64,000 nt of DNA from contig NZ_JNYY01000019.1 of the NCBI RefSeq assembly GCF_000716785.1, forward strand, positions 1-64,000, read 5' to 3'. Shown here piece after piece: positions 22,624 to 31,633 of this stretch (the first letter of the stretch is position 1; each line of letters starts with the position of its first letter). Below the pieces are notes generated by a model. It had not been told where the DNA came from and did not search any database. It was given only the letters and a program-made list of their open reading frames with translations. This DNA comes from Amycolatopsis vancoresmycina. GTDB taxonomy: Bacteria; Actinomycetota; Actinomycetes; Mycobacteriales; Pseudonocardiaceae. The position numbers and the translations under genes were made by a program.

Positions 22624-23364
22624 GTGCTCGCGCGGCACAACTCGGTGTGGCTGGTGCCCCGGCAGGGTGCGCTCGCGAAGGTGGCCGTGGTCGGCGTGCT
22701 CGACCGGGCGACGTACCCGCAGCTGCGGGACCGGCTGCTGGAGTTCGCGGTGGATTCCGAGAACGGGGTGCTCGTCGACATCGAACGCCTGGAGCTGCGC
22801 GAGCCCGCGCTGACCCGGGTGTTCAGCCTGGTCGCCCTGCGGATCGGGGACTGGCCGGCGGTCCCGTTCGCCCTCGTCACCGGCCGGCCGGACCAGCGGG
22901 CGGTGCTCGCCGCCGGTGCGGTGGACCGCCGCGTGCCGGTGTACGCCGACGCCGACGCCGGCACCGCGGAAGCGGCGCTGACCCGGCCGGCCCGCCGCCG
23001 GGCCGGCCGGCTGCTCGACCGGTCGGCGCGCGCTTCGGCACTGGCGCGCGCCTTCGTCCGGGACGTCTGCGCGGAGTGGATGGTGCCCGAACTGGCCGAG
23101 GACGCCCAGCTCGTCGCGACCGAGTTCGTCGAGAACACGCTGCGGCACACCGATTCCGAGCCCCGGCTGCGGCTCGAGCTGCGCCGGGGGATGCTGGCCG
23201 TCGCGGTGTCGGACACCGGGCCGCGGGCCGCAGTGCTGCGGGAACGCCCCGACCCGGTGGGAGCGGGCCTGGGCCTGCGGCTGGTCACGAAGGTGGCGAA
23301 GACCTGGGGCTGCAGCCGGCGCTCCGGCGGCAAGACCGTGTGGGCCGTGCTGGCCCGCCGGTGA
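22624..23364 (+). CDS. STAS-like domain fused to a RsbW-type HATPase domain
   Basis: 246 residues from GTG 22624 with a GGAGG site. Residues 15-95 look like a STAS-like fold (VAVVGVLDRATYPQLRDRLLEFAVDSENGVLVDIERLEL). The C-terminal part is a histidine-kinase-type ATPase with N-box EFVENTLRHT, G1 box SDTGP and G2 box GAGLGLRLV. Such proteins are anti-sigma serine kinases; having both the antagonist-like and kinase-like domains in one chain suggests a self-contained switch. No sigma factor is adjacent on this strand. A terminator follows immediately. Confidence 0.82.
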   Translation: MLARHNSVWLVPRQGALAKVAVVGVLDRATYPQLRDRLLEFAVDSENGVLVDIERLELREPALTRVFSLVALRIGDWPAVPFALVTGRPDQRAVLAAGAVDRRVPVYADADAGTAEAALTRPARRRAGRLLDRSARASALARAFVRDVCAEWMVPELAEDAQLVATEFVENTLRHTDSEPRLRLELRRGMLAVAVSDTGPRAAVLRERPDPVGAGLGLRLVTKVAKTWGCSRRSGGKTVWAVLARR

Positions 23365-23392
23365 GCCCCGGCACGGCAGGCCGTGCCGGGGC
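23365..23392. terminator. Bidirectional terminator
   Basis: A perfect 12-bp stem (23365-23376 with 23381-23392) with a 4-base loop starts at the stop of the HATPase gene and ends 8 bp before the stop of the convergent lipoprotein gene. Confidence 0.8.
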
Positions 23393-23399
23393 GCGGTGA

Positions 23400-24137
23400 T
23401 CAGGAACCGGGGCCGGAGTAGATCTCCGCGGCCGGCGGCTCGGAGACGGTGGTCGGCTTGTTCCAGTCGCTGAACTCCATCGCGCCGCTCTTCGGGTCCT
23501 GCATGCGCAGCAGGTAGTGCGGTTCGGTGGCGGCCACGGTGGCGGTGCCGTCCGGGCTCGTGAAGCTCAGCGCCGGCGCGCCGGCCAGCGTGGTGGGCTC
23601 GCCGCCGGTGAAGGTCGACTTCTCCAGTTCGCCGAGGGTGCCCTGGGTGAACGACTTGTAGTCCAGGAACACCTTGAAGGCGTCGGCGATGCCCGCGCCG
23701 ACCTTGGCCGTGGACGCGACCCACTTGCCGGTGAGCTGCTTGGCGGCCGCCGCCGGGACGCCGGCCTGCTTCACCAGCGAGTCGGTGAACTTGAACCAGT
23801 ACTTGTCGCCGATGCGCAGGACCGGGATCTCCAGCCCGTCCTTGACCACCGTGCCGCCGGCGCTGTCCGGGTTGAGCTGCAGGTCCAGGTTCACGTTGCT
23901 GCCGTCCTGGGCCATCGTGCCCTTGACGTGCACGGCCGACGCCTGCTTGGCGGCGTCGGCGACAGCCGGGCCCACCTTGGCGGCGTCGAGGGCCGGGGCC
24001 GCCGGCGCGCTCGGGGACGGCGCGGCGGACGACGAAGAGGCGGCGGCCGGCGCCGGCGTGCTCGGGGTGCCGGAGCAGCCGGAGACGAGGGCGAGGGATC
24101 CGGCCGCGAGGAGCGCGGCCAGGCGGAGGCGAGGCAT
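23400..24137 (-). CDS. LppX/LprAFG-like secreted lipoprotein
   Basis: 245 residues from ATG 24135-24137. The signal peptide MPRLRLAALLAAGSLALVSGC has lipobox LVSGC with lipidated Cys21, followed by a Ser/Pro/Ala-rich linker (to about residue 52). The globular domain (VHVKGTMAQDG, LDLQLNPDSAGG, PVLRIGDKYWFKFTD) has the beta-sandwich character of mycobacterial LprG/LppX proteins, which bind lipids at the outer face of the membrane. A similar role in moving acyl lipids is likely but inferred. No transporter of the P55 type is adjacent. Confidence 0.87.
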   Translation of the reverse strand: MPRLRLAALLAAGSLALVSGCSGTPSTPAPAAASSSSAAPSPSAPAAPALDAAKVGPAVADAAKQASAVHVKGTMAQDGSNVNLDLQLNPDSAGGTVVKDGLEIPVLRIGDKYWFKFTDSLVKQAGVPAAAAKQLTGKWVASTAKVGAGIADAFKVFLDYKSFTQGTLGELEKSTFTGGEPTTLAGAPALSFTSPDGTATVAATEPHYLLRMQDPKSGAMEFSDWNKPTTVSEPPAAEIYSGPGS

Positions 24138-24206
24138 GGGTAGTCCGTTCGTGAGGGCCGGGGCGTCCCCGGGCACGAACGGGCTATCGTCCGAACGGGT
24201 GATTCG

Positions 24207-24434
24207 TTACAGAGAGCCGTCGACCCGACGGCGCGGCCGGAAGTCGCGCTCGGTCTCGACCTCGCCCTGCGCGGTGTGGACGACGTGCCCGACCCGGCGC
24301 TTGCGCGCGATCTGCCGCCCGGCCAGCACGGCGTCGATGCGGCGCAGGGAGGTGTTGGATGCCCGCACGCCGCCTTCGACCCGGTTCTTCCACAGTCCGT
24401 CTTCGAAGTAGGTGTGCACGTCACCCTCCGCCAC
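24207..24434 (-). CDS. DUF2188 family protein
   Basis: 75 residues from GTG 24432-24434 with a GGAGG site ten bases upstream. The pattern GDVHTYFEDGLWKNRVEGGVRAS, then KRRVGHVVHTAQGEVETERDF, matches the small DUF2188 fold in which a Gly-Trp and an Ala-Ser pair are conserved and a helix carries the Arg-rich segment. Function of the family is unknown; it is usually cytoplasmic. It is on the same strand as the catabolic operon ending at 24510 but separated by 75 bp, so a separate transcript is likely. Confidence 0.8.
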   Translation of the reverse strand: MAEGDVHTYFEDGLWKNRVEGGVRASNTSLRRIDAVLAGRQIARKRRVGHVVHTAQGEVETERDFRPRRRVDGSL

Positions 24435-24509
24435 GACGCCGCCTCCGATCGCGAGTCTCGCCAGCGACCCGGTTGCCCCGGGAGGTAGCGGACAAACGTG
24501 GCCGGGGCG

Positions 24510-25376
24510 TCAGGACAGCCCGAGTACTCCGATCGCGTTGTCCTTCAGGATCAGCGGCCGCACCTCGTCCTTGATCTCCAGCTCGGCGAAGTCGGCGAGC
24601 CAGCGGTCCGGGGTGATCACCGGGAAGTCGGAGCCGAACAGCACCTTCCGCTTCAGCAGCGTGTTGGCCGCGCGCACCAGCTGCGGCGGGAAGTACTTCG
24701 GCGACCAGCCGGACAGGTCGATGAAGACGTTCGCCTTGTGCGTCGCCACCGAGATCGCCTCGTCCTGCCACGGCACCGACGGGTGCGCCAGGATCACCGT
24801 CAGCTCCGGGAAGTCGGCGGCGACGTCGTCCAGCAGCATCGGGTTCGAATAGCGCAGCTTGATGCCGTGCCCGCCCGGCAGGCCGGCGCCGATGCCGGTC
24901 TGCCCGGTGTGGAACAGGGCGGGCACGCCCAGCTCGGCGATCGCCTCGTAGAGCGGGTAGTACCGGACGTCGTTGGGCTCGAACGCCTGCAGGCTCGGGT
25001 GGAACTTGAACCCGCGCACGCCGTGCTCGCCCACCAGCCGCCGCGCGCGCAGCACCGCGGCCTTGCCGGCGTGCGGGTCGACCGAACCGAACGGGATGAG
25101 CACGTCGGCGTGCTCGGCGGCCGCGTCGGCGATCTCTTCGCTCGACAGCGCCGGATGCCCGGTCGCGGCCGGCGCCTCGACGGTGAAGACGACCGCGGCC
25201 ATGTTCCGCGCGCGGTAGTGCTCGGCGATCGCGGCCACCGTCGGCGTGCGGTCCTGGCCGGCGCGGAAGTACTTCTCGGACGCGTCCAGTAGTTCCTGGT
25301 CGAGGGCGAAACAGCCGTGACCGTCCTGTTCGACGTGGGTGTGCACGTCGATGGCGGTCAGCGAGGAAAGGTCCAC
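24510..25376 (-). CDS. Amidohydrolase family metal-dependent hydrolase or decarboxylase
   Basis: 288-residue TIM-barrel enzyme (PF04909 group, which includes ACMSD and 4-oxalomesaconate hydratase-like enzymes). Metal ligands are DVHTH (residues 10-14), His in FHTGQTG, His in LAHPSVP and Asp in FGSDFP. Start is GTG 25374-25376. It is the last gene of the catabolic operon, 13 bp after the dehydrogenase. In this family members decarboxylate or hydrolyse aromatic or dienoic acids; the operon context suggests a late step in breakdown of an acyl or aromatic compound. Confidence 0.88.
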   Translation of the reverse strand: MDLSSLTAIDVHTHVEQDGHGCFALDQELLDASEKYFRAGQDRTPTVAAIAEHYRARNMAAVVFTVEAPAATGHPALSSEEIADAAAEHADVLIPFGSVDPHAGKAAVLRARRLVGEHGVRGFKFHPSLQAFEPNDVRYYPLYEAIAELGVPALFHTGQTGIGAGLPGGHGIKLRYSNPMLLDDVAADFPELTVILAHPSVPWQDEAISVATHKANVFIDLSGWSPKYFPPQLVRAANTLLKRKVLFGSDFPVITPDRWLADFAELEIKDEVRPLILKDNAIGVLGLS

Positions 25377-25389
25377 GAGGGGCTCCAGG

Positions 25390-26283
25390 TCAGGGCAGGT
25401 CGGGCTGCGCGGCCTTGGCGGCCAGCAGGTGGGCGAGGACGGCGTCGCGGGCGGCGGCGAGCCGGTCGTGGCCGGTGCCGGCCAGTTCGGCGTCGACCCC
25501 GGCGACCAGGGTTTCGGCCAGTTCCGGCGTCAGGTGGACGCGGCCGAGGTCGCGCCACCACGCTTCGGTGGGCGGGCCGAGGTGGCGCAGGACGTGCGCG
25601 AGCCCGCCCGCGCCGCCGGAGAGGTGCTGGTTGGCGAACGGGCCGAGCACGGCCCAGCGCAGGCCGGGGCCGTTGGCGATGGCGGCGTCGATGTCGGCCA
25701 CCGTCGCGACCCCGCGTTCGACGAGGGAGTACGCCTCCTGCCACAGCGCGGCCTGCAGCCGGTTCGCGACGTGGCCGGGCACCTCCCGGGCCAGCCGGAT
25801 CGGCCGCTTCCCGAGCGAGGTGTAGAACGCCATGGCCCGGTCGACGACCTCGGGCGCGGTGTCGCGGCCCGGCACGACCTCGACCAGCGGGATCAGGTGC
25901 GGCGGGTTGAACGGGTGCCCGACGACGACCCGCTCGGGGTGGCGCGGGCAGCCGCGGGCGATGACGCTCGGCAGCAGCCCGGACGAGCTGCTCGCCAGGA
26001 TCACGTCCGGCCGCGCGGCTTCGTCGAGGACGGCGAACAGCGCGTGCTTGACGTCCTCGCGCTCCGGCCCGTTCTCCTGGACGAAATCCGCGGCCGCGGC
26101 CGCCTCGCCGGCGTCGGCGGCGAACCGCAGCCGATCCGCCGGCACGCCGTCGAGCGCAGCCCACAACCGCTCCTCGGCGCCGGGCGCCGGATCGGTGGCG
26201 ACGACGTCGAAGCCCCGCTCCAGGAAGAGCGCGGCCCAGCTCGCGCCGATCACGCCGGTGCCGACGACCGCGACGGTGCTCAT
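25390..26283 (-). CDS. 3-hydroxyacyl-CoA dehydrogenase, NAD-binding (carnitine-dehydrogenase-like)
   Basis: 297 residues with an N-terminal Rossmann motif VVGTGVIGASWA, the conserved SSSSGLLPS and GHPFNPPHLIPLVEV motifs, and a C-terminal helical domain with VPGHVANRLQAALWQEA. Chain length near 300 and the HPFNPPHLIPL form resemble L-carnitine dehydrogenase and lambda-crystallin-like enzymes more than the long fatty-acid enzymes. It oxidises a 3-hydroxy group with NAD+. The start overlaps the acetoacetyl-CoA synthetase stop (ATGA), so translation is coupled. Confidence 0.9.
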   Translation of the reverse strand: MSTVAVVGTGVIGASWAALFLERGFDVVATDPAPGAEERLWAALDGVPADRLRFAADAGEAAAAADFVQENGPEREDVKHALFAVLDEAARPDVILASSSSGLLPSVIARGCPRHPERVVVGHPFNPPHLIPLVEVVPGRDTAPEVVDRAMAFYTSLGKRPIRLAREVPGHVANRLQAALWQEAYSLVERGVATVADIDAAIANGPGLRWAVLGPFANQHLSGGAGGLAHVLRHLGPPTEAWWRDLGRVHLTPELAETLVAGVDAELAGTGHDRLAAARDAVLAHLLAAKAAQPDLP

Positions 26284-28196
26284 GCGGACGCCCCGAAGTG
26301 GTCCAGTGCGGTGGGATCGGCCAGGACGTCCCGGCCGACGACTTCGTCGACGGGCGCGCCGAGCAGGAGTCTCTTCACCGGCAGCTCCAGTTTCTTCCCG
26401 GTGCGGTTGCGGGGGATCGCCGGGACGGCGGTGATCGCGTCCGGCACGTGCCGCGGCGAGAGCGCGGTCCGCAACGCCGACGCGATCCGGCCGCGCAGGG
26501 CGTCGTCGAGCGAGAAGCCGTTGCGCAGCGCGACGAACAGCCGGAGGTCGCCGTTGCCGCCCGCGGGGTCTTCGAGGTGCACGACGAGGGAGTCGGCGAT
26601 CTCCGGGAGTTCCTCGACGACGGCGTAGAACTCGGCGGTGCCCAGCCGGACGCCGCCGCGGTTGAGGGTGGCGTCCGAGCGGCCGGCGATGACGCAGCTG
26701 CCCTCCGGGGTGAACCGGACCCAGTCGCCGTGCCGCCAGATCCCGGGGTAGGCCGAGAAGTACGTCTCGCGGTAACGCTCACCGGAGTCGCCCCAGAACC
26801 CGACCGGCATCGACGGCATCGGCGCGGTGATCACCAGTTCGCCCAGCTCGCCGACCACCGGCGCACCGCGCTCGTCGAACGCCTGCGCGTCGACGCCGAG
26901 GCAGGGGCCGGCGATCTCGCCCGCCACGACCGGCTGCAGCGGGCCGCCCTGGACGATGCCGCTGCACACGTCGGTGCCGCCGCTGCCGACGTTGAGCAGG
27001 ACGCCCGGGAGCTTCTCGTGCACCCAGTGGAAGCCCTCGGCGGGCAGCGGGCTGCCGGCCGCGCCGAGCTGCCGCAGCGCCGACAGGTCGTACTCGGCGG
27101 CCGGGTCGAGGCCCGCTTTCCGGCACGCCATCAGGAATCCCGGGCTCGCGCCCAGCAGCGTCGCGCGCGTTTCCGCGGCCAGGCGCCACTGCCACGCCAG
27201 GTCCGGGTGCAGCGGGTTGCCGTCGACGAGCACGATCGACGCGCCGGTGAGCAGGCCCGAGACCAGCGCGTTCCACATCATCCACGCGGTGGTGGAGAAC
27301 CACAGGATCCGGTCCCCCTGCCGCAGGTCCCAGCTGAGGCCGTGGTTCTTGAGGTGCTCCAGCAGGATGCCGCCGTGGCCGTGCACGATCGCCTTCGGCT
27401 TGCCCGTGGTGCCGGAGGAGAACAGCACGCACAGCGGGTGCGCGAACCCGACCGGCTCGAACCCGGGCGTGCTCTCGGTGAGCAGATCGGCCCAGGCGAG
27501 CGTGCCGGGGAGGTCGTGGCCGCCGTAGGGGACGTGCACGACGTGCTCGACGGTGGGCAGGCCGGCCCGGATCGCGGTGACCTCCTCGCGGCGGTCGACG
27601 TCCTTGGCGCCGTAGCGGTAGCCGGACACCGTCAGCAGCACCCGCGGCTCGACCTGGCCGAACCGGTCGACCACCGAGCGGGCGCCGAACTCGGGCGCGC
27701 AGGACGCCCAGATCGCGCCGAGGCTCGCCACCGCCAGGTAGGCGACCACCGTCTCGGGGATGTTCGGCAGGTACGCCACGACGCGGTCGCCGCGCCCGAC
27801 GCCGAGCCGGGCCAGTCCCGCGCGGGCGCGCGCGACCTGGTCCCGCAGCTGCGCCCAGGTCAGCTCGGTGCGCTCCCGCGTCTGGGAGTAGGCGATGACC
27901 GCGGCCGCGTCGTCCGGGCCGTGGCCGAGGGCGTGCTCGGCGTAGTTGAGGGTCGCGCCGGGGAACCACTCCGTGCCGGGCATGGCCCGGTCGGGGACCA
28001 CGGCGGTGGCGGGGGTGGCGAAGCGGACGCCGAAGAAGTCCTTGATCGAGGACCAGAAGCCGTCGAGGTCGGTCACCGACCAGCGGTGCAGGTCCGCGTA
28101 GCCGTCGAAGAACCGCCCGCGGCTTTCCAGCCAGCGCAGGAACCGGCCGATTTCGGTGGTCTGGCGCGCGTCGGGCGCGACCGGGCGGAGGATCAC
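26280..28196 (-). CDS. Acetoacetyl-CoA synthetase
   Basis: 638 residues, activating acetoacetate or a related beta-keto acid with ATP and CoA. The AMP-binding P-loop is LFSSGTTGKPKAIVHGHGG, with SGGTDVCSG and GRSDATLNRGGVRLGTAEFYAVVE typical of the acetoacetyl-CoA branch and RNRTGKKLELPVK carrying the catalytic Lys. The N-terminus has FLRWLESRGRFFDGYADLHRWSV. Start GTG 28194-28196 overlaps the enoyl-CoA hydratase stop as GTGA. It links the operon's beta-oxidation steps to acetyl-CoA formation. Confidence 0.93.
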   Translation of the reverse strand: MILRPVAPDARQTTEIGRFLRWLESRGRFFDGYADLHRWSVTDLDGFWSSIKDFFGVRFATPATAVVPDRAMPGTEWFPGATLNYAEHALGHGPDDAAAVIAYSQTRERTELTWAQLRDQVARARAGLARLGVGRGDRVVAYLPNIPETVVAYLAVASLGAIWASCAPEFGARSVVDRFGQVEPRVLLTVSGYRYGAKDVDRREEVTAIRAGLPTVEHVVHVPYGGHDLPGTLAWADLLTESTPGFEPVGFAHPLCVLFSSGTTGKPKAIVHGHGGILLEHLKNHGLSWDLRQGDRILWFSTTAWMMWNALVSGLLTGASIVLVDGNPLHPDLAWQWRLAAETRATLLGASPGFLMACRKAGLDPAAEYDLSALRQLGAAGSPLPAEGFHWVHEKLPGVLLNVGSGGTDVCSGIVQGGPLQPVVAGEIAGPCLGVDAQAFDERGAPVVGELGELVITAPMPSMPVGFWGDSGERYRETYFSAYPGIWRHGDWVRFTPEGSCVIAGRSDATLNRGGVRLGTAEFYAVVEELPEIADSLVVHLEDPAGGNGDLRLFVALRNGFSLDDALRGRIASALRTALSPRHVPDAITAVPAIPRNRTGKKLELPVKRLLLGAPVDEVVGRDVLADPTALDHFGASA

Positions 28197-28969
28197 GGGA
28201 CGACCTTCCCCGCGCGCTTGTCGAGGAACGCCTGCATCCGTTCCTTCGCCTCGGCGCTGCCGCCGGCGACCGCGGCCATCAGCGCCTCCATCAGGTACCC
28301 CTCGGCCGGGTTGGCCTCGGCGATGCGGGGCAGCGCCTGCAGCACGGCGAAGTTGGTGATCGGCGAGTTGTCCGCGATCTTGCGGGCCAGGCCCAGCGCG
28401 TGCTCCAGGCCGTTTTCGGCGCGGTAGTGCGACAACCCGGCCGCGTGGCCCTCGTCCGCGTCGAGCACCCGGCCGGTGAGCATCATGTCGGCCATCCGGT
28501 GCGCGCCGATCAGCCGCGGCACCCGCACCGACGCGCCGCCGCCGACGAACAGCCCGCGCTGCCCCTCCGGCAGCGCGTAGAACGCCGAGGACTCCGCGAC
28601 GCGGATGTGCGCGGCGGCCGCCAGTTCCAGGCCGCCGCCGACGACCGCGCCCTTGAGCACGGCGACCACCGGCACCCGCCCGCGTTCGAGCCGCTCGAAC
28701 GCGCGGTGCCACATCATCGAGTGCTCCAGGCCCTCGAACGCGTCCCGCTCGGTGAGCTCGGCCAGGTCCAGCCCGGCGGAGAAGTGGTCGCCGACGGCGT
28801 CGAGCACGACGGCCTTGACCCCCGGCGGCGGGCTGCCGAAGAACGACTCGAGGCCGAGCACGGTCGCGTCGTCGAGCGCGTTGCGCTTCTCGGGACGCGC
28901 CAGCCGCAGGACGGCGACGTCGTCCCGCAGCTCCAGGCGCAGCGTCGGGGGCAGGAGGGGGCTGGTCAT
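28193..28969 (-). CDS. Enoyl-CoA hydratase/isomerase (crotonase family)
   Basis: 258 residues from ATG 28967-28969, overlapping the acyl-CoA ligase stop as ATGA. The crotonase oxyanion-hole segments are HFSAGLDLAEL and LKGAVVGGGLELAAAAHIRVAE, with the ALPEGQRGLFVGGGASVRVPRLIG stretch where one catalytic acid would sit. The GLFVGGGAS sequence differs from the usual GIxPGxGGT of true hydratases, so isomerase, hydratase or thioesterase activity are all possible. It sits between the ligase and the acetoacetyl-CoA synthetase in the operon. Confidence 0.9.
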   Translation of the reverse strand: MTSPLLPPTLRLELRDDVAVLRLARPEKRNALDDATVLGLESFFGSPPPGVKAVVLDAVGDHFSAGLDLAELTERDAFEGLEHSMMWHRAFERLERGRVPVVAVLKGAVVGGGLELAAAAHIRVAESSAFYALPEGQRGLFVGGGASVRVPRLIGAHRMADMMLTGRVLDADEGHAAGLSHYRAENGLEHALGLARKIADNSPITNFAVLQALPRIAEANPAEGYLMEALMAAVAGGSAEAKERMQAFLDKRAGKVVP

Positions 28970-30492
28970 GCGGATCCGTTCGTGAAGGTTTCGGCGGCGC
29001 GGGCGCGCAGTTCGACGCGGCGGATCTTGCCCGTCGCGTTGCGGGGCAGGGCGTCGGTGAACTGCACGTGCTTCGGGATCTTGTAGCGCGCCAGGTGCTG
29101 CTCGAGGTGGGCCCGGAACGCCGGTTCGTCCAGCTCGGCACCGGGCCGGACGACGACGAACGCGGCGCCGGCTTCGCCCCAGCGCTCGTCGGGCACGCCG
29201 ACCACGGCACAGGCGTCGACTTCGTCGAGCCGGACCGCGGCGGCTTCGATCTCCGCCGGGTACACGTTTTCCCCGCCGGAGATGATCATGTCCTTGACCC
29301 GGTCGACGACGTGCGCCCAGCCGTCGTCGTCGACGCGGACGACGTCCCCGGTGCGGAACCAGTCGTCCTCGACGAAGCTCGCGGCCGATTCCCCGGGCCG
29401 GTTCCAGTAGCCGCCGAAGACGTGCGGGCCGCGCACCAGCAGCTCGGCCGGTGTCCCGTCGAGCGGCTGCGGCGTGAGCCCGGGGCCGAGCGCGGCCACG
29501 TCGGTGAAGAAGTGCGGCACCCCGGCGGCGACCGGGTGGTCCAGGGTGCCCTCGTGGGTGGCCATCGAGACGCCGGGGGAAGCCTCCGTCATGCCGTAGC
29601 CCTGCAGGAGCTTGACGCCGCGGTCGAGCCACGCGCGGGCGACGCGCTCGGCGACCGGCGACCCGCCGTAGAGCACGCAGGTCAGCGAGCTCAGGTCGGT
29701 GCGGGGCCAGTCCTCGTGGCGGCACAGCATCTCCAGCATCGTGGGGACCGCGGAGAAGCTGGTGATCCCGGCTTCGCCGATCCGGGCGAGGATGGTGCCC
29801 GGCTCGAACCTGGCCACCGGTTCCACGCTGCCGCCCTTGAACAACGTCGGCAGCGTGATCTGGCCCAGCCCGACGCAGTGGAACAGCGGCGCGATGCACA
29901 GCGCCTTGTCGGTGCCCAGGACGTCGAGGTGGGCCAGCTGGTTGACGGTGTTCCAGGTGAGGTTGCCGTGGGTGAGGACCGCCGCCTTCGGCCGTCCGGT
30001 GGTGCCGGAGGTGTAGAGCAGCAGGCACGGGTCTTCCAGCCGCACCGGGGTTTCCGGAGCCGGTCCGGCCTCGGCCAGTTCGGCTTCGAAGGTCCCGGCC
30101 GTGGCGAGGACGACGCCGCCGGGCAGCCCACCGGCCGCCGCCACCAGGTCGGCGGTGTCCGCGCTGTGCACCAGGACTGAAGCGCCGCTGTCGTCGAGCA
30201 TGTACCGGATCTCGGCGGGGGAGAGCCGGTAGTTCAGCGGGACGAAGATCGCGCCGCAGCGGGCGGTGGCGAACAGCGTCTCGAACACGGTGATGGCGTT
30301 GACGCCGAGGTAGGCCACGCGGTCGCCCGGCCGCACACCGAGCCGGGTCAGCGCCCCGGCGAGCCGCTGCACCCGGTCGGCGAGCCCGGCGTAGGTGAGC
30401 GACCGGCCGGCCTCGGTCAGCGCCGTGCGGCCGGGGTTGATCCGCGCCCGCCGTGCGGGCCAGCTGCCCAGGCCGAAGTCGGGGAGGTGCAC
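28966..30492 (-). CDS. Acyl-CoA ligase (fatty-acid or aryl-acid AMP-forming)
   Basis: 508 residues. I place the start at GTG 30490-30492 (VHLPDFGLGSWPARRAR) because AAGGAGG lies five bases before it, at the end of the alcohol dehydrogenase gene; GTG 30510 would add six residues. Motifs: LLYTSGTTGRPKAAVLTHGN, QGYGMTEASPG, WFRTGD, and PRNATGKIRR with the catalytic Lys. The enzyme would activate the acid produced by the aldehyde dehydrogenase. Its end overlaps the crotonase gene. Confidence 0.92.
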   Translation of the reverse strand: MHLPDFGLGSWPARRARINPGRTALTEAGRSLTYAGLADRVQRLAGALTRLGVRPGDRVAYLGVNAITVFETLFATARCGAIFVPLNYRLSPAEIRYMLDDSGASVLVHSADTADLVAAAGGLPGGVVLATAGTFEAELAEAGPAPETPVRLEDPCLLLYTSGTTGRPKAAVLTHGNLTWNTVNQLAHLDVLGTDKALCIAPLFHCVGLGQITLPTLFKGGSVEPVARFEPGTILARIGEAGITSFSAVPTMLEMLCRHEDWPRTDLSSLTCVLYGGSPVAERVARAWLDRGVKLLQGYGMTEASPGVSMATHEGTLDHPVAAGVPHFFTDVAALGPGLTPQPLDGTPAELLVRGPHVFGGYWNRPGESAASFVEDDWFRTGDVVRVDDDGWAHVVDRVKDMIISGGENVYPAEIEAAAVRLDEVDACAVVGVPDERWGEAGAAFVVVRPGAELDEPAFRAHLEQHLARYKIPKHVQFTDALPRNATGKIRRVELRARAAETFTNGSA

Positions 30493-30503
30493 CGAAGCCT
30501 CCT

Positions 30504-31613
30504 TCACCACCGCAGCACCGGTTTGATCGCGGTGCCCGCGAGCATGTCGTCCACTGCCTGCTGAATCTGCCCGAACTCGTAGTGCGTGACCAGCCTTTCG
30601 AGGGGGAACCGGCCCGCGGCGACCAGTTCGGCCAGCGTCGGCACCAGCGCCTGGGTGTCGGCGTCACCCATGGTGAGGCCGGTGACGTGCCGTCCGGGGA
30701 GCAGGAAGTTGACGTCCACCCCGACCTCGGTGCCGAACGCGGGCGCGCCGACGACGACCGCGGTGCCGCGCGCGGCGAGGGTGCCGATCGCCGCCGCCAG
30801 GACACCCGCGTTGCCGGTGGTTTCGACGACGCCGTCGACGCCGCGGCCGCCGGTCAGCTTGCCGACCGTCTCGGCGAGGTCCTCGCCGCCGGTGTCGATC
30901 GTGTCGGTGGCGCCGAGTTCGCGGGCGAGGCCGAGCCGGCCGGGCACGCGGTCGACGGCGATGATCCGGGTCGACGGCGTCAGGCGGGCGGCCATCACCG
31001 CCGACAGCCCGACCGCGCCGGCGCCGGTGACCAGCAGCGTGGCGCCCGGCCGCGGGGCGAGGACGTTCCAGACCGCGCCGGCGCCGGTCATGACGCCGCA
31101 GCCGAGCGGGGCGAGGAGGTCCAGCGGCGCGTCGGCGGCGACCTTGACGACGCTGCGTTCGTCGGCGACGGCGTGCCCGGCGAAGCTGGACTGGCCGAAG
31201 AAGTGCCCGCCGAGCGGGGTGCCGTCGCGGGAGATCGGCGTGGTGCCGTCCGGGCGCTGCCCGCCGAGCAGGTTGGCGGGCAGCCAGGTTTCGCAGTAGG
31301 CGGGGTGGCCGTCGCGGCAGTTCGCGCAGCCGCCGCAGGAGGTGTAGCTGAGCAGGACCCGGTCGCCGGGCCGGACGCGGGTGACGGCGGCGCCGGTCTC
31401 CTCGACGATCCCGGCGCCCTCGTGCCCGAGCACGCCGGGCAGCGGGAAGGGCAGGGCACCGGCGGCGACGCCGAGGTCGGTGTGGCACACACCGGTGGCG
31501 ACGATCCGGACCCGCACCTCGTCCGGGCGGAGCGTGTCGAGGGCCACTTCGCCGAGGGTGAAGCCGGAGCCGGCGGACTCCACGACGGCCGCGGTGGTTC
31601 TCGTGGGGGACAT
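30504..31613 (-). CDS. Zinc-dependent alcohol dehydrogenase (MDR superfamily)
   Basis: 369 residues from ATG 31611-31613 with an AGGAGAA site. Catalytic zinc ligands are in GVCHTD and GHEGAG; structural zinc ligands are the four Cys of SCGGCANCRDGHPAYC. The NAD(P) motif is VTGAGAVGLSAV. The pattern, including LPANLLGGQRPDG and FGQSSFAGHAV, is that of aryl-alcohol or benzyl-alcohol dehydrogenases. With the aldehyde dehydrogenase 20 bp upstream it makes an alcohol-to-acid pair. Confidence 0.92.
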   Translation of the reverse strand: MSPTRTTAAVVESAGSGFTLGEVALDTLRPDEVRVRIVATGVCHTDLGVAAGALPFPLPGVLGHEGAGIVEETGAAVTRVRPGDRVLLSYTSCGGCANCRDGHPAYCETWLPANLLGGQRPDGTTPISRDGTPLGGHFFGQSSFAGHAVADERSVVKVAADAPLDLLAPLGCGVMTGAGAVWNVLAPRPGATLLVTGAGAVGLSAVMAARLTPSTRIIAVDRVPGRLGLARELGATDTIDTGGEDLAETVGKLTGGRGVDGVVETTGNAGVLAAAIGTLAARGTAVVVGAPAFGTEVGVDVNFLLPGRHVTGLTMGDADTQALVPTLAELVAAGRFPLERLVTHYEFGQIQQAVDDMLAGTAIKPVLRW

Positions 31614-31633
31614 GGGCTTTCTCCTGGGTGGGC

